DNA of 64,000 nucleotides from Neoroseomonas oryzicola (GCF_012163135.1 NZ_JAAVUP010000001.1:744001-808000); one strand, 5' to 3'; numbered from the stretch's first letter, positions 41,939 through 51,753 are shown. A program made the numbers and translations. Notes: generated from the sequence alone by a model not told the origin.

Positions 41939-43321
41939 ATGGCGCGCATCCTCATCATCGGATCCCTCGAAGCGGAACTCGGCGCGGCGGCGCGCATCGC
42001 GGTGGCGCGCGGGGCAAGGCTCGCGGCGGCTGAGGGCGTCGCGGCCGGCATCGAGCGCCTGCGCGCGCAGGGTGCGGACCTGGTGCTCTGCGACGTGGTG
42101 CACGATGTGGGATGGCTGGTCGCGCAACTGGCCGAGGAACGCATTGCCTGCCCCGTCGTCGCCTGCGGCCGGCCCGACGATGCGGAGGCCGCGGTGCGCG
42201 CCATCCGCGCCGGCGCCAAGGATTTCCTGCCCCTGCCGCCGGAAGCCGATCTGATCGCCGCCATGCTGCAGGCGGTCGCGGCCGATCCCGATCGGCCGGT
42301 GGTGCAGGATGCGGCGATGGCCGGGCTGATCGCGCGCGCCGAGCAGGTCGCGCGCGCCGATGCCTCGGTGCTGATCACGGGAGAAAGCGGCACAGGCAAG
42401 GAGGTGCTGGCACGCCATATCCACGCCGCTTCCCGCCGCGCGCGCGGGCCCTTCGTCGCGCTGAACTGCGCCGCCCTGCCGGAAGCGCTGCTGGAAAGCG
42501 AGCTCTTCGGCCATGAGAAGGGCGCCTTCTCCGGCGCCGTCGCCGCGCGCAAGGGCAAGTTCGAGCAGGCCGAGGGCGGCACGCTGCTGCTCGACGAGAT
42601 CGGCGAGATGGACCCGCGCCTGCAGGCCAAGATCCTGCGCGCCATCCAGGAACGCGAGATCGATCGGTTGGGCGGCTCGGCGCCGGTGAAGGTGGATGTC
42701 CGCATCCTCGCCGCGACCCATCGCGACCTGGCGACCGAGGTGGCGAAGGGGCGGTTCCGGGAGGACCTGTATTTCCGCCTCGCCGTGGTGCGGCTGCGCA
42801 TCCCGGCGCTGCGCGAACGACAGGGGGACATCCTGCCCCTCGCGCGGCATTTCGCGCGGCGCTATGCGCGGGCGAACGGACTGCCGGAACGCGGGCTCTC
42901 GCCGGAGGCGGAGCGCGTGCTGCTGACCCATGCCTGGCCGGGCAATGTGCGCGAGTTGGAGAACACGCTGCACCGGGCGGTGCTGCTGGCGGAAGGCCAT
43001 GCGATCGGGGCGGAGGCGATCGACCTGCTCGAAACCGCGCCGCCATCGCCGGAACCCGTTGCGGTCACGGCGGTCGCGGCGCCGGTCGCCGTCGCGGCGC
43101 CGCCACCGGTCGCCGCCCTGGTCGGCCGCCGTGTCGAGGAGGTGGAGCGCGACCTGATCATCGAGACCTTGTCGCACTGCCTCGGCAACCGGACACGGGC
43201 GGCGGAGATGCTCGGCATCTCCATCCGCACGCTGCGGAACAAGCTGCACGAATACCGCGCGGCGGGCGTCAGCGTGCCGCCCGTCCCGGGCCAGCCGCCC
43301 TACGGCGCGGTCGCGGGATAG
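41939..43321 (+). CDS. flbD: Sigma-54-dependent flagellar regulator FlbD
   Basis: 460 residues. A degenerate receiver (residues 1-115, DLVLCDVVHDVGWL) is followed by an AAA+ domain with Walker A GESGTGKE (148-155), GAFSGA (195-200) and Walker B GGTLLLDE (213-220). A Fis-type helix-turn-helix ends the protein (LGNRTRAAEMLGISIRTLRNKLHEY). The sigma-54 contact loop is GAFSGA instead of GAFTGA. FlbD activates late flagellar genes. Two sigma-54 promoters lie about 5-6 kb upstream in the same cluster. A partner FliX is not seen. ATG 41939 overlaps nothing and follows the fliN stop by 2 nt. Confidence 0.92.
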   Translation: MARILIIGSLEAELGAAARIAVARGARLAAAEGVAAGIERLRAQGADLVLCDVVHDVGWLVAQLAEERIACPVVACGRPDDAEAAVRAIRAGAKDFLPLPPEADLIAAMLQAVAADPDRPVVQDAAMAGLIARAEQVARADASVLITGESGTGKEVLARHIHAASRRARGPFVALNCAALPEALLESELFGHEKGAFSGAVAARKGKFEQAEGGTLLLDEIGEMDPRLQAKILRAIQEREIDRLGGSAPVKVDVRILAATHRDLATEVAKGRFREDLYFRLAVVRLRIPALRERQGDILPLARHFARRYARANGLPERGLSPEAERVLLTHAWPGNVRELENTLHRAVLLAEGHAIGAEAIDLLETAPPSPEPVAVTAVAAPVAVAAPPPVAALVGRRVEEVERDLIIETLSHCLGNRTRAAEMLGISIRTLRNKLHEYRAAGVSVPPVPGQPPYGAVAG

Positions 43322-43324
43322 CAC

Positions 43325-45388
43325 GTGGCGGCGATCGCCCTTCCCGTCTGGCTGCGCAAGGCCCAGCCCGGCAACGACGTCGCGCTGGCGCTCGGCGTGG
43401 TCGGGCTGCTCACCGTGCTGGTGGTGCCGCTGCCGGTGGCGCTGCTCGACGCAGGACTCGCCGTGTCGATCACCGTCTCGGTGCTGGTGCTGATGGTCGC
43501 GCTGTTCCTGCAACGGCCGCTCGACTTCACCTCCTTCCCGACGCTGCTGCTGCTGACCACGCTGCTGCGGCTCTCGCTCAATGTCGCGACGACGCGCACC
43601 ATCCTCACGCACGGGCATGAGGGACCGCAGGCGGCGGGGCATGTCGTCTCGGCCTTCGGTGGCTTCCTGATGGGCGGCGACGTCCTCGTCGGGCTGATCG
43701 TCTTCGCGATACTGCTGGTGGTGAACTTCATGGTCATCACCAAGGGCTCGGGCCGCATCGCGGAGGTCGCGGCCCGCTTCAGCCTCGATGCCTTGCCCGG
43801 CAAGCAGATGGCGATCGACGCCGACCTCAGCGCCGGGCTGATCGACGAACACGAAGCCCGCCGCCGCCGCCGGGAACTTGAGGAGGAGACCGGCTTCTAC
43901 GGCGCCATGGATGGTGCCGCGAAATTCGTGCGCGGGGATGCGATCGCGGGGCTGCTCATCACCGGCATCAACCTGATCGGCGGCATGGCGATCGGCATCG
44001 CACGGCACGGCATGGGCTTCGCGGATGCCGCGCAGGCCTTCTCCATGCTGACCGTCGGCGACGGGCTGGTCAGCCAGATCCCCGCACTGCTCGTCTCGGT
44101 CGCCGCCGGCATCGTCGTGACCAAGGGCAGCACCGACGGGCGCGCCGACGAGGTGCTGGTCGGGCAGCTCGGCGGGAACCCGAAGCCGCTCGCCATCGCG
44201 GCCGGTGCGGCCGGCGTCATGGCGCTGATGCCGGGGATGCCGCTGCTGCCCTTCATGGCGCTGGCAGGTGTGGCGGGCTCGGCGGCCTGGGCGCTGCACC
44301 GCCGCGCATCCGCGCCGGAACCGGATGCGTTGGCGCCGGCCTCCGCGAGCGCGGAGGCACCGATCGCCGACACGCTGCGGATGGACCTGCTGCGGCTCGA
44401 GCTTGGCTACGGGCTGCTCTCGCTCGCTGCCGGGGAGGCCCCGCGCCTGACCGAGCAGATCAAGGGCCTGCGCCGGACCATCGCGCAGGAGATGGGCTTC
44501 GTCCTGCCCTCCGTCCGCATCCAGGACAACCTCTCGCTGGCACCCGACACCTATGCCATCCGCGTGAAGGAGATCGAGGCCGGACGCGGTCAGCTGCGCC
44601 CGCCGCTGCTGCTCGCCATCGACCCCGCCGGCGGCGTGCCGGATTTGCCGGGCGAGCGCTGCCTCGAACCCACCTTCGGCCTGCCCGCCCTCTGGATCGA
44701 GGAAGCGCGGCGGGAGGATGCGCTCGCGCGCGGCTGCACCGTGGTCGATGCCGCCGGTGTGGTCGCGACGCACCTGACCGAGCTGGTGCGGGAGAACATG
44801 GCCGAGCTGCTCTCCTTCGCCGAGACGCAGAAGCTGCTCGACGAGTTGCCGCAGGAGCAGCGCAAGCTGGTGAACGACCTGGTGCCGAACCAGATCGGCG
44901 TCGGCGGCGTCCAGCGCGTGCTGCAAGCGCTGCTCGCCGAACGCGTTTCGATCCGCGACCTGCCGACCATCCTCGAGGGCATCCAGGAAGCCGCGGCGGC
45001 GAATGCGCGCAGCGTGCCGGCAATCCTCGCCATCGTGCGCGCGCGGCTGGCGCGGCAGCTCTCGGACGCGGCGCGCGGGCCACAGGGCTATGTGCCGATG
45101 GTCACCCTCTCCGCCGACTGGGAAGTCGCCTTCACCGAGGCGCTGATCGGCCCGCCGGAGGAACGCCAGCTCGCCATGGCGCCGTCCCGGCTGTCGGAAT
45201 TCATGCAGCGGGTAAAGGAGGCCTTCGACGCCGCGAATGCCGCCGGCGAGCAGCCCGCGCTGGTCTGCTCCGGCGCCATCCGCCCGCATGTGCGTGCCAT
45301 CGTCGAACGCTTCCGCCCCTCCACCGCCGTGCTCGCGCATACCGAGATCCATCCGCGCGCGCGCATCCGCACCGTGGGGGCCGTCTGA
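43325..45388 (+). CDS. flhA: Flagellar export gate protein FlhA
   Basis: 687 residues. About eight N-terminal spans (VALALGVVGLLTVLVVPLPVALLDAG and later ones) precede the FHIPEP-type cytoplasmic loop (SLDALPGKQMAIDADLSAGLIDEHEARRRRRELEEETGFYGAMDGAAKFVRGDAIAGLLI). A large cytoplasmic ring domain follows with VVDAAGVVATHLTELVRENMAELLSFAETQKLLDEL. It is the core of the type III export gate. The start is GTG at 43325. It overlaps flhF by 1 nt. Confidence 0.97.
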   Translation: MAAIALPVWLRKAQPGNDVALALGVVGLLTVLVVPLPVALLDAGLAVSITVSVLVLMVALFLQRPLDFTSFPTLLLLTTLLRLSLNVATTRTILTHGHEGPQAAGHVVSAFGGFLMGGDVLVGLIVFAILLVVNFMVITKGSGRIAEVAARFSLDALPGKQMAIDADLSAGLIDEHEARRRRRELEEETGFYGAMDGAAKFVRGDAIAGLLITGINLIGGMAIGIARHGMGFADAAQAFSMLTVGDGLVSQIPALLVSVAAGIVVTKGSTDGRADEVLVGQLGGNPKPLAIAAGAAGVMALMPGMPLLPFMALAGVAGSAAWALHRRASAPEPDALAPASASAEAPIADTLRMDLLRLELGYGLLSLAAGEAPRLTEQIKGLRRTIAQEMGFVLPSVRIQDNLSLAPDTYAIRVKEIEAGRGQLRPPLLLAIDPAGGVPDLPGERCLEPTFGLPALWIEEARREDALARGCTVVDAAGVVATHLTELVRENMAELLSFAETQKLLDELPQEQRKLVNDLVPNQIGVGGVQRVLQALLAERVSIRDLPTILEGIQEAAAANARSVPAILAIVRARLARQLSDAARGPQGYVPMVTLSADWEVAFTEALIGPPEERQLAMAPSRLSEFMQRVKEAFDAANAAGEQPALVCSGAIRPHVRAIVERFRPSTAVLAHTEIHPRARIRTVGAV

Positions 45389-46311
45389 TGCGGCTGAAGG
45401 TCTACCGTGCGCCCCGCATGGCGGACGCGATGGCGCTGCTGCGCGAGGAACTCGGGGCGGAGGCGGTGATCCTCGGATCGTGCCGCGTCGCCGGCGGGGT
45501 GGAGGTGACGGCCGCGCTCGAGCCCGAGGAGCCGCTGCTGATCCCGCCCGCCCCCGCCGCCGCGCCCCCGGTGCCGGCCGCGGCCGGCGTGCTCGGCTTC
45601 CACAACGTGCCGCATCCGCTGGCGGCGGCGCTCGGCGGGGGGCGGATGGAGGATGCGCTCGGCGCCGCCCTCGGCTTCGGCCCGCTGCCCGAGGCGCGGG
45701 ACCGCCCGCTGATGTTCGTCGGCCCGCCGGGTGCCGGAAAGACGCTGACCTGCGCCAAGATCGCCGCGCGCTGCGTGCTGCGCGGCGGCGCACCGGCCGT
45801 GGTCACCACGGACGGCCAGCGCGCCGGGGCGGCGGCCCAGCTCGCGGCCTTCACCGGCGTGCTGGGACTGACGCTCGCGGTCGCGCCCTCGGCCGCGACG
45901 CTGGGCAAGGCGCTGGCCCGGCGCGCGGGCGGCCAGCCCGTGCTGGTGGACACCGCCGGCTGCGATCCCTTCGACCCGCCCCAGGCGGTCGCGCTGCGGG
46001 CGCTGGCCACGATCGCGGGGGCGGAGATGGTCGTCGTGCTGCCCGCGGGCCTCGATGCCGCCGAGGCCGCCGACCTCGCCCGCGCCTTCGCCGCCCTCGG
46101 CGCGCGGCACCTGGTGCCGACGCGGCTCGATTCCGCCCGGCGGCTCGGGGCGGTGCTCGCCGCCGCCCAGGCCGGCCCGCTGATGCTGACCGAGGCCGGG
46201 ATCGGCCCCGAGGTGGTGGACGGCCTCGAACCCCTCACCCCCGCGCGCCTCGCCGCGCGCCTTGCCGCGGCACCTCGCCGCGGCACCACCCCCCCGCAGG
46301 AGGCCGCCTGA
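45388..46311 (+). CDS. flhF: SRP-like GTPase FlhF (short form)
   Basis: 307 residues, shorter than the roughly 400-430 of well-studied FlhF. The conserved N-terminal MRLKVYRAPRMADAMALLREELGAEAVILGSCRV is followed by a reduced linker. The NG domain has the P-loop GPPGAGKT (112-119), TTDGQRAGAAAQL (the TTDTYR-like switch, with D-G-Q-R in place of D-T-Y-R) and VLVDTAG. It positions the flagellum at the pole. It overlaps flhA and flhG by 1 nt each, fitting a coupled placement module. Confidence 0.88.
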   Translation: MRLKVYRAPRMADAMALLREELGAEAVILGSCRVAGGVEVTAALEPEEPLLIPPAPAAAPPVPAAAGVLGFHNVPHPLAAALGGGRMEDALGAALGFGPLPEARDRPLMFVGPPGAGKTLTCAKIAARCVLRGGAPAVVTTDGQRAGAAAQLAAFTGVLGLTLAVAPSAATLGKALARRAGGQPVLVDTAGCDPFDPPQAVALRALATIAGAEMVVVLPAGLDAAEAADLARAFAALGARHLVPTRLDSARRLGAVLAAAQAGPLMLTEAGIGPEVVDGLEPLTPARLAARLAAAPRRGTTPPQEAA

Positions 46312-47078
46312 TGCCGAGCGCCGCCCACGCCGCCGCGCCCCGCCCGGGCCGCATCCTCGCCATCGCCTCGGGCAAGGGGGGCGTCGGCAAGACCTGGTTC
46401 GCCATCACCCTCTCCCAGGCCTTCGCGCGGCGGGGGCTGCGGGTGCTGCTCGTCGATGCCGATCTCGGCCTCGCCAATGTCGACGTGCAACTGGGCTTCC
46501 AGCCAGCGCGCGACCTGTCGGCGGTGATCGCCGGCGCCCTGCCGCCCGAGGACGCCGCGACGCATCACGAGGCCGCGGGGATCGACATCCTCGCCGGTCG
46601 GTCGGGGTCGGGGGCGCTGGCGGCGCTGGAAGGCCAGGGGCTCGCGGCGGTTCTCGCCGCGGTGGCGCGGGCCTCGACGCGCTGGGACCGGGTGGTGGTG
46701 GACCTCGGCGCCGGCATCGAGGCACCGCAGCGGCGCCTGGCCGCCGCCGCCGACACGCTGCTCGTCCTCGCCACCGAGGAGCCGACCTCGCTGACCGACG
46801 CCTATGCCGTGCTGAAGCTGCACGCGGCCGACCGGCCGGCGGGCGACGCGCGTATCGTCGTCAACCTCGCGACCGACGCGGCGGCGGGACAGCGGACGCA
46901 CCAGGCGCTGGCCCGCGCGGCGGCGACCTTCCTGCGGCGGGAGGTGCCGCTCGCGGGCATCGTGCGGCGCGACCCCAAGGTGCGCGATGCCATCCGCCAC
47001 CAGGCGCCGCTGCTGACGCGGCATCCCGGCAGCGTTGCGGGGCAGGAGGTGGAGGCGATCGCTCGCAGCCTCGTGTGA
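46311..47078 (+). CDS. flhG: MinD-like ATPase FlhG/FleN
   Basis: 255 residues. Deviant Walker A KGGVGKT (22-28), LLVDADLGLANVDVQLGFQPARDLSAVI (switch and the FlhG signature D-L-G-L-A-N-x-D) and VVVDLGAGI (Walker B region). It regulates flagellum number with FlhF. It is last of the fliF operon; the next gene begins 56 nt later and is unrelated. Confidence 0.92.
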   Translation: MPSAAHAAAPRPGRILAIASGKGGVGKTWFAITLSQAFARRGLRVLLVDADLGLANVDVQLGFQPARDLSAVIAGALPPEDAATHHEAAGIDILAGRSGSGALAALEGQGLAAVLAAVARASTRWDRVVVDLGAGIEAPQRRLAAAADTLLVLATEEPTSLTDAYAVLKLHAADRPAGDARIVVNLATDAAAGQRTHQALARAAATFLRREVPLAGIVRRDPKVRDAIRHQAPLLTRHPGSVAGQEVEAIARSLV

Positions 47079-47134
47079 CGTAGCGTCACATCTGCGGGCT
47101 TGCCCGGCGGGGCGTGGCGGGTGTTGATCGCCCG

Positions 47135-48298
47135 ATGCGTTCGCTCATTCGCCTCGACCGGGACCTGCGGGTGGATGTCGTCCGCGGCTTCGCGCTGTGG
47201 GCGATCTTCGTGAACCACACGCCCGGCAACGTCATGGGGTTCCTGACTCCGCGCAACTACACGCTGTCGGACGCGACCGAGGCCTTCGTGCTGCTCGCCG
47301 GCTACGCGGCGGGGCTGTCCTACGGTCGCGTGATGGACCGGCAGGGGTGGTTCTTCGCCGCCTCGCGCGTCATGGGGCGCGTGTTCACGCTGTATGTGGC
47401 GCACATCTTCCTGTTCGTGGTGTTCACCGCGCAGGTGGGGCTGTCGGCGGCCGGGATCGATTCCGCGGTCTATCTCGACGAGCTCCATCTCGATCCCTTC
47501 GCCTCGGACCCCTATCGCGCGCTGTTCGAGGCGCTGCTGCTCCGCTACCAGCCCTCCTTCCTCAACATCCTGCCGCTCTACATCGTGGTGCTGGCGATGT
47601 TCGCGGCGGTGATGCCCCTGATCCGCAAGCCGTGGCTGATGCTGGGGGTGTCGACGGCGGTGTGGCTCGCCGCACGGGTCTTCGACATCACCCTGCCCTC
47701 CTGGCGGGGCGAGGATTGGTTCTTCAATCCGCTCGCCTGGCAGCTGCTGTTCTTCATCGGCTGCGCGATCGGCTACAGCCCGCCGGGCGGGGCGCCGATC
47801 AGCGTGCCCTGGCGACCCTGGGCGGGCGCGCTGTGCCTGCTGCTGCTGATGGCAGGCGCCGCGATGACGGTGCTGATCTTCTTCAAATGGGACTTCACCG
47901 AGGCGCGGCTGCCGGCCTTCGCGCCCTTCCTCGCGGCGATCGACAAGGCCTCGCTGCACCCGCTGCGGCTGCTGACCATGCTGGCGCTGACCTACCTCAT
48001 CGCGCATGGCGTGCGGCGCGATGCAGGCTGGCTGCGGCGGGGACCAGCGCTGGTGTTCGCGCTGCTGGGCCAGCAGGCGCTGCCGGTGTTCTGCGCGGGC
48101 ATCGCGCTGTCCTTCCTCGGCCGCGTGGCGCTGGAACTCGCCGAGGGCTGGTGGGTGCAGGTGGCCGTCAACCTGCTGGGCGCGGCGGCGCTGGTCGGGC
48201 TGGCCGCGCTGACCGCCTGGTACGGGGCGGAGAAGCGGGCGCCGCGGCAGTCCGGGAACAAGCCCTTGCAGGCCGCCCGGGCGGCCGATAACGGTTAG
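47135..48298 (+). CDS. opgC: OpgC-type glucan modification membrane protein
   Basis: About 387 residues with some ten spans. The start LDRDLRVDVVRGFALWAIFVNHTPGNVMGFLTPRNYTLSDATEAFVLLAGYAAGL is the OpgC pattern. OpgC adds succinyl groups to periplasmic osmoregulated glucans, so this enzyme likely O-acylates a periplasmic glucan. No opgG/opgH genes are in this window. The start is uncertain: ATG 47135, or GTG 47114 in frame. An SGNH-fold protein gene follows 6 nt later, so the two may modify the same polymer. Confidence 0.82.
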   Translation: MRSLIRLDRDLRVDVVRGFALWAIFVNHTPGNVMGFLTPRNYTLSDATEAFVLLAGYAAGLSYGRVMDRQGWFFAASRVMGRVFTLYVAHIFLFVVFTAQVGLSAAGIDSAVYLDELHLDPFASDPYRALFEALLLRYQPSFLNILPLYIVVLAMFAAVMPLIRKPWLMLGVSTAVWLAARVFDITLPSWRGEDWFFNPLAWQLLFFIGCAIGYSPPGGAPISVPWRPWAGALCLLLLMAGAAMTVLIFFKWDFTEARLPAFAPFLAAIDKASLHPLRLLTMLALTYLIAHGVRRDAGWLRRGPALVFALLGQQALPVFCAGIALSFLGRVALELAEGWWVQVAVNLLGAAALVGLAALTAWYGAEKRAPRQSGNKPLQAARAADNG

Positions 48299-48304
48299 GT
48301 CCAC

Positions 48305-49042
48305 ATGCTCCGCGCCCTCGCCCTGCTGACCGGGCTGATCCTCGCGCTGCCGGCCCTGGCGTCGACGGCGGCGCCGGGCTGCGGCGCGCCGACGGAGCTG
48401 CTGCAGTCGCCCCCGCTGCGGGCCACCGCGACGGGCATCGCGACCGGTCGGCTTGCCATCCTCGCGGTCGGGTCGGCCTCGGTCACCGGGGCCGGGGTCA
48501 GCAATCCCGCCGCCGCCTGGCCCGTGCGGCTCGAGGCGCTGCTGCGCGAGCGCCGCCCGGACCTCGACCTGCGCTTCGAGGTGCTGGGCCGCCGTGGCGC
48601 CACCGCGGCCGAGCAATGGGCGATGATCGAGGCGGCGCTGCGCGGCGGCCGCTACGACCTGGTGATCTGGCAGGTCGGCGCGACCGAGGCGGTGCGCGGC
48701 CTGCCGATGGACGACCTGGTCGCCGCGGTGGGCCAGGGCCTTGAGCGCCTGTCGGCCCGCGGCATCGATGCCGTGCTGATGGGCCTGCAGTTCAGCCGCT
48801 TCCTGCGCGCCAATGCCGATGTCGATCCCTATCGCGACGCGCTGCGGATCACCGCGGCGACGGCGGGCGCCGGGTATTTCCCCCGCTACGACATCATGCG
48901 TGCCTGGGCCGAGGCCGGGACGGTCGACGTGGAACGCTCCCCGCGCGACCGCCGCGCGGCCGAGGCCGACCGACTGAACGACTGCCTGGCCCGCGCGCTG
49001 GCGCTGTTCATCCGCGACGGCGTGGAAGAAGCGCGCCGCTGA
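48305..49042 (+). CDS. Secreted SGNH-hydrolase-like protein
   Basis: 245 residues with a signal peptide (ALLTGLILALPALAS). SGNH-fold marks are present but altered: block I is LAILAVGSASVTG (GSAS instead of GDS), block III is LVIWQVGATEA (GAT where GTN or GxN is usual), and block V reads DRLND where D-x-x-H is expected, so the catalytic His is lost. It could be a non-catalytic or shifted-active-site esterase. It follows opgC by 6 nt and probably works with it on periplasmic glucan substituents. The 3' neighbour is convergent. Confidence 0.75.
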   Translation: MLRALALLTGLILALPALASTAAPGCGAPTELLQSPPLRATATGIATGRLAILAVGSASVTGAGVSNPAAAWPVRLEALLRERRPDLDLRFEVLGRRGATAAEQWAMIEAALRGGRYDLVIWQVGATEAVRGLPMDDLVAAVGQGLERLSARGIDAVLMGLQFSRFLRANADVDPYRDALRITAATAGAGYFPRYDIMRAWAEAGTVDVERSPRDRRAAEADRLNDCLARALALFIRDGVEEARR

Positions 49043-49057
49043 GGCGGCGATGCCCCC

Positions 49058-49196
49058 ACATCAGATGCGGATCGCGGCGTGCCGCGATCCGGGAGCGCGA
49101 ACGCGCGACCGCGCCCAGACCGCCAGCCGCCGCAGGCGCACCAGTGCATGGCGCGCAAGCCAAGCCCGCGGATGCGGGCGCCGGCGCCTGAGGCGA
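49058..49196 (-). repeat. Full copy of the 3'-stop-associated repeat element
   Basis: Read on the minus strand it begins just past the fhs stop with CCTCAGGCGCCGGCG, then GCATCCGCGGG and CTTGGCTTGCGCG, and closes with a perfect 11-bp hairpin (49068-49091). The same order of blocks is found at 61235-61364 and 61365-61502, differing mostly in the hairpin arms. It fills the space between fhs and the SGNH gene. Confidence 0.7.
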
Positions 49197-49197
49197 A

Positions 49198-50868
49198 CTA
49201 AAAGAGCCCTTCGATCCGACCCTCGCCGTCCAGCATGATCCCTTCCGCCGCGGGCCGCCGCGGCAGGCCGGGCATGGTCATGATGTCCCCGCAGATCGCC
49301 ACCACGAAGCCGGCGCCGGCGGACAGCCGCACCTCGCGGACCGGCAGCACATGGCCGGTCGGCGCGCCGAGCGCCGTCGGGTCCGCGCTGAAGGAATACT
49401 GCGTCTTGGCGATGCAGACCGGCAGGTCGCGGTAGCCGTCCTCCTCGAAGCGCTTCAGCTTCGCCGCGACGGGCGCGGGGATGGAGACGGAGGATGCGCG
49501 GTAGATCTCCCGCGCGATCGTCTCGATCTTGCCGGCGAGCGAGACGTGGTCGGTGTAGAGCGGCGCGAAATCCGCGCGGCCCGAGGCGATCAGCCCCTGC
49601 ACCGCGCGCGCGAGGTCGAGCGCACCCTTCGCCCCGTCGCCCCAATGGGTGCAGAGGATCGCCTCGGTGCCGAGGGCGCGCATCGCCTCCTGCACGGCGG
49701 CGATCTCGGCCTCGGTGTCGCTGGTGAAGCGGTTGAGGCCGACCACGACCGGCAGGCCGAACTTGCCGACATTCTCGACATGGCGTGCCAGGTTGACGAC
49801 GCCGCGCTTCACCGCGGCCACGTCCTCGCGGCCGAGGTCGGCCTTGGCGACGCCGCCATGCATCTTGAGCGCGCGCACCGTCGCGACGACGACGCAGGCG
49901 GACGGTTTCAGCCCCGACTGGCGGCACTTGATGTCGAGGAACTTCTCCGCGCCGAGGTCGGCGCCGAAGCCCGCTTCCGTCACCACCACGTCGGCGAGCT
50001 TGAGCCCGAGCCGCGTCGCCATCACCGAGTTGCAGCCATGCGCGATGTTGGCGAAGGGCCCGCCATGCACCAGCGCGGGCGAGCCCTCGATGGTCTGGAC
50101 CAGGTTCGGCGCGAAGGCGTCGCGCAGCAGCACCGCCATGGCGCCGTCGGCCTTGAGGTCCTTCGCGGTGACGTTCTTCCCCTCGCGCGTCTGGCCGACG
50201 ATCATCCGGCCTAGCCGCGCCTGCAGGTCGTTGAGGTCCTTCGACAGGCAGAACACCGCCATGACCTCGGAGGCGACGGTGATGTCGAAGCCGTCCTCGC
50301 GCGGGAAGCCGTTCGCCACGCCGCCGAGCGAGGAGACGATGCCGCGCAGCGCGCGGTCGTTCATGTCGAGCGCGCGGCGCCAGGAGATGCGGCGCGCATC
50401 CAACCCGCGCTCGTTCCCCCAGTAGATGTGGTTGTCCATCATCGCCGCCAGCAGGTTGTTCGCGCTGGTGATGGCGTGGAAGTCGCCGGTGAAGTGGAGG
50501 TTGATGTCCTCCATCGGCAGCACCTGGGCGTAGCCGCCGCCCGTCGCGCCGCCCTTCACGCCGAAGCAGGGGCCGAGCGAGGGTTCGCGCAGGCAGATCA
50601 TGGTGCGCGTGCCGAGCGCGTTCAGCGCATCGCCAAGCCCGACCGTGGTGGTCGTCTTTCCCTCGCCGGCGGGCGTCGGGCTGATGCCGGTGACGAGGAC
50701 CAGCGCGCCGTCAGGCCGGTCGCGCTGCGCGGCGATGAAGTCGAGCCCGACCTTGGCCTTGTACTTGCCGTAGGGCTCCAGCGCGTCGTCGGGAATGCCC
50801 GCCTTTTCCGCGATCTCGCGGATCGGCCTGAGCGTGGCAGCACGTGCGATCTCGAGGTCGGTCGCCAT
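49198..50868 (-). CDS. fhs: Formate--tetrahydrofolate ligase
   Basis: 556 residues, full length. The P-loop is in [70 protein letters not shown] is the family signature. It makes 10-formyl-tetrahydrofolate from formate, ATP and tetrahydrofolate, supplying one-carbon units. It stands alone between a repeat element and ompW. The start ATG at 50868 is preceded by GGGGGAAACGGG. The third-position GC bias matches its neighbours, so there is no sign of recent transfer. Confidence 0.96.
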   Translation of the reverse strand: MATDLEIARAATLRPIREIAEKAGIPDDALEPYGKYKAKVGLDFIAAQRDRPDGALVLVTGISPTPAGEGKTTTTVGLGDALNALGTRTMICLREPSLGPCFGVKGGATGGGYAQVLPMEDINLHFTGDFHAITSANNLLAAMMDNHIYWGNERGLDARRISWRRALDMNDRALRGIVSSLGGVANGFPREDGFDITVASEVMAVFCLSKDLNDLQARLGRMIVGQTREGKNVTAKDLKADGAMAVLLRDAFAPNLVQTIEGSPALVHGGPFANIAHGCNSVMATRLGLKLADVVVTEAGFGADLGAEKFLDIKCRQSGLKPSACVVVATVRALKMHGGVAKADLGREDVAAVKRGVVNLARHVENVGKFGLPVVVGLNRFTSDTEAEIAAVQEAMRALGTEAILCTHWGDGAKGALDLARAVQGLIASGRADFAPLYTDHVSLAGKIETIAREIYRASSVSIPAPVAAKLKRFEEDGYRDLPVCIAKTQYSFSADPTALGAPTGHVLPVREVRLSAGAGFVVAICGDIMTMPGLPRRPAAEGIMLDGEGRIEGLF

Positions 50869-51026
50869 CCCGTTTCCCCCTAACCCGGATCATCGCCGCT
50901 TACGGGGAGTGTGGCACGCTTGCAACCCTGTCCCACGTCAATCGCGCGCTTGCGGCAGGTCAAAGAAGCGTCTGCTGCACCGCCGTATCGAGCGTCACCG
51001 GGCAAAACCAGGGACGACTCCGAACC

Positions 51027-51689
51027 ATGATCCGCAAGACCCTCCTCCTCGCCGGCGCCGCCGCGCTCGGTCTTCTCGCCCAGCCGGCCCTGGCGCAGCA
51101 GGCCTCCGCCACGCGCGGCAAGCAGGCCGGCGACTTCATGATCGGCGCCAGCGTCATCACCGTGGTGCCGATGGACGGCGGCAGCGTCGACGTGATCGGC
51201 GGCACCCCGAGTGCTTCCGTCGCCGTCACCCCGCAGCTCGACTTCACCTACTTCTTCACCCCGAACTTCGCGGTGAACCTGATCGCTGCGACCACCCGCC
51301 ATGACCTCGAGGTCAAGAACAGCGCGATCGGCACCGTCGATCTCGGCCATGTCTGGGCGCTGCCGCCGACCCTGACCTTCCAGTACCACCCGCTGCCGAC
51401 CTCGCAGTTCAGCCCCTATGTCGGCGTCGGCGTGAACTGGACGATGTTCTACAACGAAGGCGGCGGTTATTCCGCGCCGGTGCTGCGCACCCGGGTCGAC
51501 AATGCGTGGGGCCTCGCACTGAATGCCGGCCTCGACGTGGAACTGGCGCCGAACTGGCTGCTGAACTTCGACGTGAAGTGGATCTACCTGCGCCCGGATG
51601 TCGAAGTCGACACCTCGGTCGGGCGCATCGGCGCTACCGCGAACCTCGACCCGTGGATCTTCGGCGTCGGCGTCCGCTATCGCTTCTGA
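51027..51689 (+). CDS. ompW: OmpW-family outer membrane protein
   Basis: 220 residues: signal peptide (GLLAQPALAQ), GDFMIGASVITVVPMDGGS, and strands of an eight-stranded barrel (LDFTYFFTPNFAVNLIAATTRHDLEV, PPTLTFQYHPLPTSQFSPYVGVGVNWTMFYNEG, and others), ending in the export signal WIFGVGVRYRF with terminal Phe. OmpW proteins form narrow hydrophobic channels and often respond to stress. A GCGA-loop terminator follows. It is divergent from fhs with 158 nt between them. Confidence 0.92.
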   Translation: MIRKTLLLAGAAALGLLAQPALAQQASATRGKQAGDFMIGASVITVVPMDGGSVDVIGGTPSASVAVTPQLDFTYFFTPNFAVNLIAATTRHDLEVKNSAIGTVDLGHVWALPPTLTFQYHPLPTSQFSPYVGVGVNWTMFYNEGGGYSAPVLRTRVDNAWGLALNAGLDVELAPNWLLNFDVKWIYLRPDVEVDTSVGRIGATANLDPWIFGVGVRYRF

Positions 51690-51753
51690 CGCGTGACGGC
51701 GGGGCTCCCCCGGGCCCCGTCGCCTCTCTCCTCCTCATTCCCCCCGCATCACC

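Noticed and set aside
41831-45793. Minus-strand open frame of 1320 codons over fliN, flbD and flhA
   Set aside because: It is antisense to three well-defined flagellar genes and has no domain; length alone is not evidence in this GC-rich DNA.
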